NCBI GenBank assembly: GCA_964523725.1
Contig: CAZGAU010000106.1
Location: forward strand, 1 to 18,638
Source of the DNA: JADJNW01 sp964523725
GTDB taxonomy: Bacteria > Bacteroidota > Bacteroidia > Chitinophagales > Saprospiraceae
DNA: 18,638 nt
Direction: 5' to 3'
Made by a program: the position numbers and the translations under genes. Positions 14,456 to 18,638 of the stretch are shown here, piece by piece. Position 1 is the first letter of the stretch, and every line of letters begins with the position of its first letter. The notes under the pieces were generated by a model, which saw only the letters and a program-made list of their open reading frames with translations, did not search any database and was not told the origin of the DNA.

Positions 14456-14478
14456 AATCTCGAAGATTTCGGAAATCT
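14446..14478. repeat. Nested palindrome upstream of ftcD
   Basis: AGATTTCCGAAATCT (14446-14460) and its exact reverse complement (14464-14478) form a 15-bp stem with a CGA loop. Each arm is itself palindromic (AGATTT-CCG-AAATCT), so the DNA holds two copies of a symmetric 15-mer. It lies 16 bases after the stop of the membrane protein gene and overlaps the -33 region of the ftcD promoter. It could terminate the upstream gene, act as a double operator for ftcD, or both. There is no U-tract on the - strand. Confidence 0.55.
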
Positions 14479-14494
14479 GTAAGATCATGATATT

Positions 14495-15682
14495 TTATAA
14501 ATACTTCAACCACCAAGCATCATGTGTGGATTTATACCGCCAATACCATTTACACAAAAAATACATGGGTATCAGGAATAACAGCCATATTACATACACC
14601 AGCCACAGTTGCGGTGTGTAATCAGCGGGATAGTTTTGAGGATTTGTGATAAAGAAATTAAAATATTGATCGTAGCGAATATAATGCCATGTTATGGCAG
14701 CCAGGCTTAAGATGGGTAGATGAAGCACATAAAAGAAAAAAGGAACGCGCCCAAAAGTAATTATTATATCTGCCAATTTTCCTTGCATTTTTTCAAATGG
14801 AATTAATATGAGCAAAGCCGGACCCAGGGTCATCAATAAAAATAAGAAGGAAGGTGGATATTTTTCGGTATTCAAAAAAGACATGACGGTGCCTAGAAAG
14901 TTATCCTGAACCGACCACGGGCGCGGATCGCCATACCAATTGGTAGCGCGTAATGCGATAAATAAAACGGTCAAACCGATACCCCACTGGAGTAGAAAAC
15001 GAAACCGCCTTTTTTGTTCCCATTTCATGACATTTCCAAAGACATAACCGATGGACATTACCGCTACCCAGGGAATCAATGGATATGCAATGAAAAGACC
15101 GAAAGTTTCATTTTTATTGAACGGTATCCAATATCTACCTACATGCAAAATCTGCCAGAGCCAATCAAACTGCCCAAATGATTCAGGTTTGATGCCATCA
15201 AGTAAATTATGCCCTGCAATTAATGCAATCGAAAAGACAACAATCGCCCACTGTGGCAGCCATATCAATGCCGCCAAAACGATCATCGCCCAGCCAATTG
15301 CCCAAATGACTTGCAAAAATAGAAACCCTGTGAATATTGGTAAGGATAAAGACCAGCTTTGATTTATTAAAACCACTTCGATGATAATCAACCAAATACC
15401 TCGACTCAGCAAAAAGCGACTCAGGGCAGCTTTATCGTTTATTTTTTCACCGTACAGAAACGCAGCCGTTCCGGCGAGGTAGACAAAAACAGGTGCGCAA
15501 AAGTGGGTAATCCAGCGCGTGAAGAAAAAACCCGCTTGGAGCGGCTGCATATCTTCAGGCGTTTGCGTGACGGCAAACATATCGCGGATATGATCAATTG
15601 CCATGAAAATGATAACCAAGCCCCGAAGAATATCAAGGGAATTAATGCGCTTGCGCACAACGGTGGGTGTAGAGGTGTCCAT
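14495..15682 (-). CDS. Multi-pass membrane protein, DUF1624 / HGSNAT-like acyltransferase family
   Basis: A 395-residue integral membrane protein with about ten hydrophobic helices. The N-terminus RINSLDILRGLVIIFMAIDHIRDMF is the hallmark of the DUF1624/heparan-alpha-glucosaminide N-acetyltransferase-like group, including the D-H pair in helix 1. Further family-like parts are THFCAPVFVYLAGTAAFLYG, the YPLIPWVAVMSIGYVFG helix and GRVPFFFYVLHLPIL near the C-terminus. Members are thought to move acyl groups across the membrane onto sugars, but most bacterial ones are uncharacterised. I chose ATG 15682. A TTG at 15712 is in frame but would add an unrelated 10-residue leader lying in an AT-rich, promoter-like stretch. 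It follows the FAD/Fe-S gene by 55 bases on the same strand. Confidence 0.85.
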   Translation of the reverse strand: MDTSTPTVVRKRINSLDILRGLVIIFMAIDHIRDMFAVTQTPEDMQPLQAGFFFTRWITHFCAPVFVYLAGTAAFLYGEKINDKAALSRFLLSRGIWLIIIEVVLINQSWSLSLPIFTGFLFLQVIWAIGWAMIVLAALIWLPQWAIVVFSIALIAGHNLLDGIKPESFGQFDWLWQILHVGRYWIPFNKNETFGLFIAYPLIPWVAVMSIGYVFGNVMKWEQKRRFRFLLQWGIGLTVLFIALRATNWYGDPRPWSVQDNFLGTVMSFLNTEKYPPSFLFLLMTLGPALLILIPFEKMQGKLADIIITFGRVPFFFYVLHLPILSLAAITWHYIRYDQYFNFFITNPQNYPADYTPQLWLVYVIWLLFLIPMYFLCKWYWRYKSTHDAWWLKYL

Positions 15683-15737
15683 AGTCGGCTGATTTACAGG
15701 ACTAAAGTACAAATAAAAGTTTATTTAGAGATGTATT

Positions 15738-18638
15738 TTATTGCAGTGCCGCCCACAACACTTCCGCCGGATGTAGTGCCTTTCGCCCTGTGCCATCGAG
15801 AATCTGGTGGCGGCAACTGGTGCCTGGTGCGGCAATGATTACATCTTCTTTTACATTTTTAATAGTTGGAAATAATATCAACTCCCCGATTTGCATGCTT
15901 ACTTCATAATGTTCTTTTTCATAGCCGAAGGAGCCCGCCATGCCGCAACAGCCGGAGGGAATGACTTCCACTTCATAATTCTCGGGCAAGCCCAGCGCCC
16001 AGGCGCTCACATCCGTGCTGGACAAGGCTTTCTGGTGGCAATGCCCATGTAATAAAATTTTCTTTTTATCTTTAGTAAATGACTCGGATGTAATGTTTTT
16101 ATTGTCGATTTCTCTGGCGATAAATTCTTCAAACAGCAAAGCGTTTTTGCCCAATTCCTTTGCCACTGCCTGATTTTCCTTGTCCACCAGCTTCGGATAT
16201 TCATCCCGAAAACTCAAAATTGCCGAGGGTTCGATGCCGATCAAGGGCGTATTTTTATTTACCAAATCTTTAAAAGTATTTACATTTTGTTTGGCCATTT
16301 CTTGCGCCGCAGGCAGTAAGCCTTTGGAAATATGCGCCCGGCCGCTCTCGGCGTGTTCCGGCATTATTACATCATAGCCTAATTTGGTTAATAATTCCAC
16401 AGCTTTGATGCCGATGTGTGCGTCGTTAAGATTGGTAAATTCATCACAGAAAAAGTAAACTTTTCCAATGTTTTTGGTACGCTCGTTTATTAATCGATCT
16501 TTATTTTTGTGATACCACTTGCGTAAAGTTATTTTAGAAACCTCTGGTAATGAGCGCTTTGGCGCCACGCCCAGTATTCTTTTCGCAATACTGCTGGTCA
16601 GTCCATTGGTCAAGAAGAAATTACTAATGCCCGGCATTTTGGCCGCTAAAGTATTGATCGATGCAATATTGGCAAACATTTTCGCCCGCATCGGCACACC
16701 GTGGGTTTTATAATATTGATGTAAAAATTCCGCTTTCATCGTGGACATATCCACATTCGACGGGCATTCTGAAGTGCAACCTTTACAACTCAGGCACAGA
16801 TCCATTACTTCATATAATTCTTCATGCGCAAAGCGATTCTCGCCGTTCTGGCTTCGGGTCAGGAATTCGCGGAGCGTGTTCGCGCGGGCGCGGGTCGTAT
16901 CTTTCTCATTGCGGGTTGCCATGTAACTTGGGCACATCGTACCGCCGCTCACATGCGCCAGTTTCCTGCAATCGCCGGAGCCATTGCATTTTTCAGCGAG
17001 TTTTAAAATACCGCCTGTTGCCGAAAAATCAAAAACAGTGTCAAATTTTGGTTCCGCTTTGTCTTGCAAATAGCGCAAATCCTCATCCATTGGCGGTGCG
17101 CCGGTAATTTTATTTGGATTAAAAATGCCCTGCGGATCCCAGGTTTGTTTGATGCGTTTGAGCAATTGAAAGTTTTGTTCGCCGAGCATAAATTGAATAA
17201 ATTCGCCCCGAACACGCCCGTCGCCGTGCTCGCCACTCAACGAACCCTTGTATTTTTTGACCAATCTCGTCGAAGCCTCCGCAATAGCGCGCATTTCCTG
17301 AACGCCCTGGCTGGTTTTCAAATTCACTTTCGGACGAATATGCAACTCGCCTGCCCCGGCATGCGCGTAATACACCGCCTCTTGGTTGAAACCTGCCATA
17401 ATCTGTTCAAATTCAGCAATGTAAGCCGGCAGATCGGGCAAATCCACTGCGGTGTCTTCCACAAATTCCAGCGGTTTCGCATCGCCCTTGATGTTGGATA
17501 ATACGCCAAAACCTGCGGCCCGCAAGGCAAACACGCGCTTCGTATTCGGCGGGTACACGATCGGGAAAGCATAGCCATAGCCCGCATTTCGCAAATCCGC
17601 GATCATTTTATTAGCGAACGCAGTAGCTTCCTCGCGCGTACTAGCACGAAATTCAATCATTAGAATTGCACCGGGGTCGCCCTCAATAAAAAAGCGATTT
17701 TTCTGCTGCTGAATGTTTTCTTTGGTGCAATCCAGGATAATTTTATCCATCAATTCACAAGCGTAAGGCGCGTGCCGCATGGCGATCAGCGTGGCTTCCA
17801 ACGATTCCTGTAAAGTCTCGAAATGCGCACAAACCAAGGCTTCTTCCGCCGGAGGCAGCGGATCTACATGGAGTTTGATCTCGGTGGTAAAAGCCAGCGT
17901 ACCTTCCGAACCAGCGAGTAATTTACAAAAGTTAAAATCTGGGCCGCCCTCGGCAAAAACATTGGATTTGATTAATTCATCCACCGCGTAGCCTGTATTG
18001 CGTCGATGAATATTGGCTTTGGGATACTCACGGCGAATTTCCTCCTGGACCTGGGGATTATTTAGTTCATTATAAATTTGCTGATAAATTTTATTTTCTA
18101 AGGCATTTCCATTTAGTTTTTTCTGGAATTCATTTACCGGAAGGGCATTAAAAATAACTTCCGAACCATCGCTTAAAATCGTTTTTAGTTCCAACACATG
18201 ATCCCGTGTAACGCCGTACTTGATGGAGGTAGTGCCCGAGGAATTATTACCCACCATGCCGCCGATCATCGCGCGGCTGGCCGTGGAAGTATTCGGACCA
18301 AAAAACAAGCCGTAGGGTTTCAAAAACTGGTTTAATTCATCACGGATCACGCCCGGCTGTACCCGCACCCAACCCTCTTGTTCGTTGATTTCCAGTATTT
18401 TATTCATATGATGCGATACATCCACCACGATGCCTGGCCCCACGCATTGCCCAGCCAATGAGGTGCCCGCCGTCCGCGGAATCAGCGATACGCCGTTTTC
18501 CCGGGCAAAGCGCACGAGTTTTTGAATATCCTCGGCTGACTTCGGATAGGCCACCGCCAGCGGCAATTCCCGGTAGATGGAGCCATCCGTAGCGTACAGC
18601 GTACGCATCAGCTTATCATGATGCAATTCCCCTTCGAG
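15738..18638 (-). CDS. FAD-binding and (Fe-S)-binding oxidoreductase, D-2-hydroxyacid dehydrogenase-like (N-terminus outside window)
   Basis: A fused GlcD-type flavoprotein and GlpC-like iron-sulfur protein, the type that oxidises D-lactate, D-2-hydroxyglutarate or glycolate and passes electrons to the quinone pool or another carrier. Residues are counted from TTG 18626. FAD-binding part: PRTAGTSLAGQ (50-60), GGMVGNNSSGTTS (122-134). FAD-oxidase C-terminal part: AHAGAGELH (421-429), SGEHGDGR (464-471). Fe-S part: CNGSGDC (547-553) with MCP (C565), and CLSCKGCTSECP with C611, C614, C617 and C621. Two CCG-type blocks follow, HGHCHQKAL (860-868) and SGCCGMAGSFGYE (891-903). All expected Cys are present for this family. 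The frame stays open to the window edge (LEGELHHDKLMRTLYATD), so the true start is upstream, probably only some 15-20 residues away. The substrate cannot be told from sequence. Confidence 0.93.
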   Translation of the reverse strand, partial: LEGELHHDKLMRTLYATDGSIYRELPLAVAYPKSAEDIQKLVRFARENGVSLIPRTAGTSLAGQCVGPGIVVDVSHHMNKILEINEQEGWVRVQPGVIRDELNQFLKPYGLFFGPNTSTASRAMIGGMVGNNSSGTTSIKYGVTRDHVLELKTILSDGSEVIFNALPVNEFQKKLNGNALENKIYQQIYNELNNPQVQEEIRREYPKANIHRRNTGYAVDELIKSNVFAEGGPDFNFCKLLAGSEGTLAFTTEIKLHVDPLPPAEEALVCAHFETLQESLEATLIAMRHAPYACELMDKIILDCTKENIQQQKNRFFIEGDPGAILMIEFRASTREEATAFANKMIADLRNAGYGYAFPIVYPPNTKRVFALRAAGFGVLSNIKGDAKPLEFVEDTAVDLPDLPAYIAEFEQIMAGFNQEAVYYAHAGAGELHIRPKVNLKTSQGVQEMRAIAEASTRLVKKYKGSLSGEHGDGRVRGEFIQFMLGEQNFQLLKRIKQTWDPQGIFNPNKITGAPPMDEDLRYLQDKAEPKFDTVFDFSATGGILKLAEKCNGSGDCRKLAHVSGGTMCPSYMATRNEKDTTRARANTLREFLTRSQNGENRFAHEELYEVMDLCLSCKGCTSECPSNVDMSTMKAEFLHQYYKTHGVPMRAKMFANIASINTLAAKMPGISNFFLTNGLTSSIAKRILGVAPKRSLPEVSKITLRKWYHKNKDRLINERTKNIGKVYFFCDEFTNLNDAHIGIKAVELLTKLGYDVIMPEHAESGRAHISKGLLPAAQEMAKQNVNTFKDLVNKNTPLIGIEPSAILSFRDEYPKLVDKENQAVAKELGKNALLFEEFIAREIDNKNITSESFTKDKKKILLHGHCHQKALSSTDVSAWALGLPENYEVEVIPSGCCGMAGSFGYEKEHYEVSMQIGELILFPTIKNVKEDVIIAAPGTSCRHQILDGTGRKALHPAEVLWAALQ

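Noticed and set aside
15683..15712. TTG 15712 as the start of the DUF1624-like protein
   Set aside because: It adds ten residues unlike the family and sits in AT-rich promoter-like DNA; ATG 15682 leads directly to the conserved first helix.
1..18638. Mobile elements, CRISPR, tRNA or rRNA genes
   Set aside because: No transposase or integrase frame, regular direct-repeat array, cloverleaf or rRNA-like conserved stretch was seen on either strand.

Overview
The window looks like a chromosomal segment of a member of the Bacteroidota, probably an environmental, Saprospiria- or Chitinophagia-like lineage. Three things point there. The NusA, RimP and IF-2 proteins have the Bacteroidota form: NusA opens MNLVESF, and IF-2 carries a very long Lys/Glu-rich N-terminus with repeated LGKID boxes. 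Secreted proteins use short MKK/MKT signal peptides ending in AQ. Most promoter-like sites between genes match the phylum's TTG-N(about 20)-TAnnTTTG pattern rather than the E. coli pattern. No rRNA, tRNA, CRISPR array, insertion sequence, integrase or phage gene is visible. The family identifications are from memory of protein families, not from a search.

Left part (1-6376, + strand): the C-terminal half of a PhzF-family protein, a cytosolic DsbA-like thiol oxidoreductase with a CGWC site, then the conserved translation/transcription operon rimP-nusA-infB. A good promoter precedes rimP. It is followed at once by a 9-bp hairpin plus U-tract, which is a candidate attenuator. A second, weaker promoter lies in the 292-nt nusA-infB gap. 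A stem-loop terminator ends infB.

Middle (6377-9977): a NarL/LuxR-type response regulator (+) and a TPR-containing, membrane-anchored HisKA_3 sensor kinase (-) face each other with overlapping 3' ends and probably form one two-component pair. Divergent from the kinase are a small secreted SnoaL/DUF4440-like protein and an unrecognised four-helix membrane protein, which may share a transcript.

Right part (10019-18638, - strand): a very strong hairpin separates the converging blocks. Reading leftwards from the right edge come an FAD/Fe-S D-2-hydroxyacid dehydrogenase-like protein (its N-terminus is outside the window), a multi-pass DUF1624/HGSNAT-like membrane protein, a bifunctional glutamate formimidoyltransferase/formimidoyl-THF cyclodeaminase (FtcD), and a secreted tricorn-like S41 peptidase. 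The peptidase gene is interrupted by 100 N, which is an assembly gap and probably too short.

Most of the window is ordinary housekeeping and metabolic gene content. No clearly new system stands out. The items most worth a second look are the regulatory architecture of the rimP-nusA-infB operon, the back-to-back two-component pair with its divergent secreted/membrane neighbours, and the mis-sized assembly gap. There is no gene-free stretch over 300 bases; the longest is 3027-3318.
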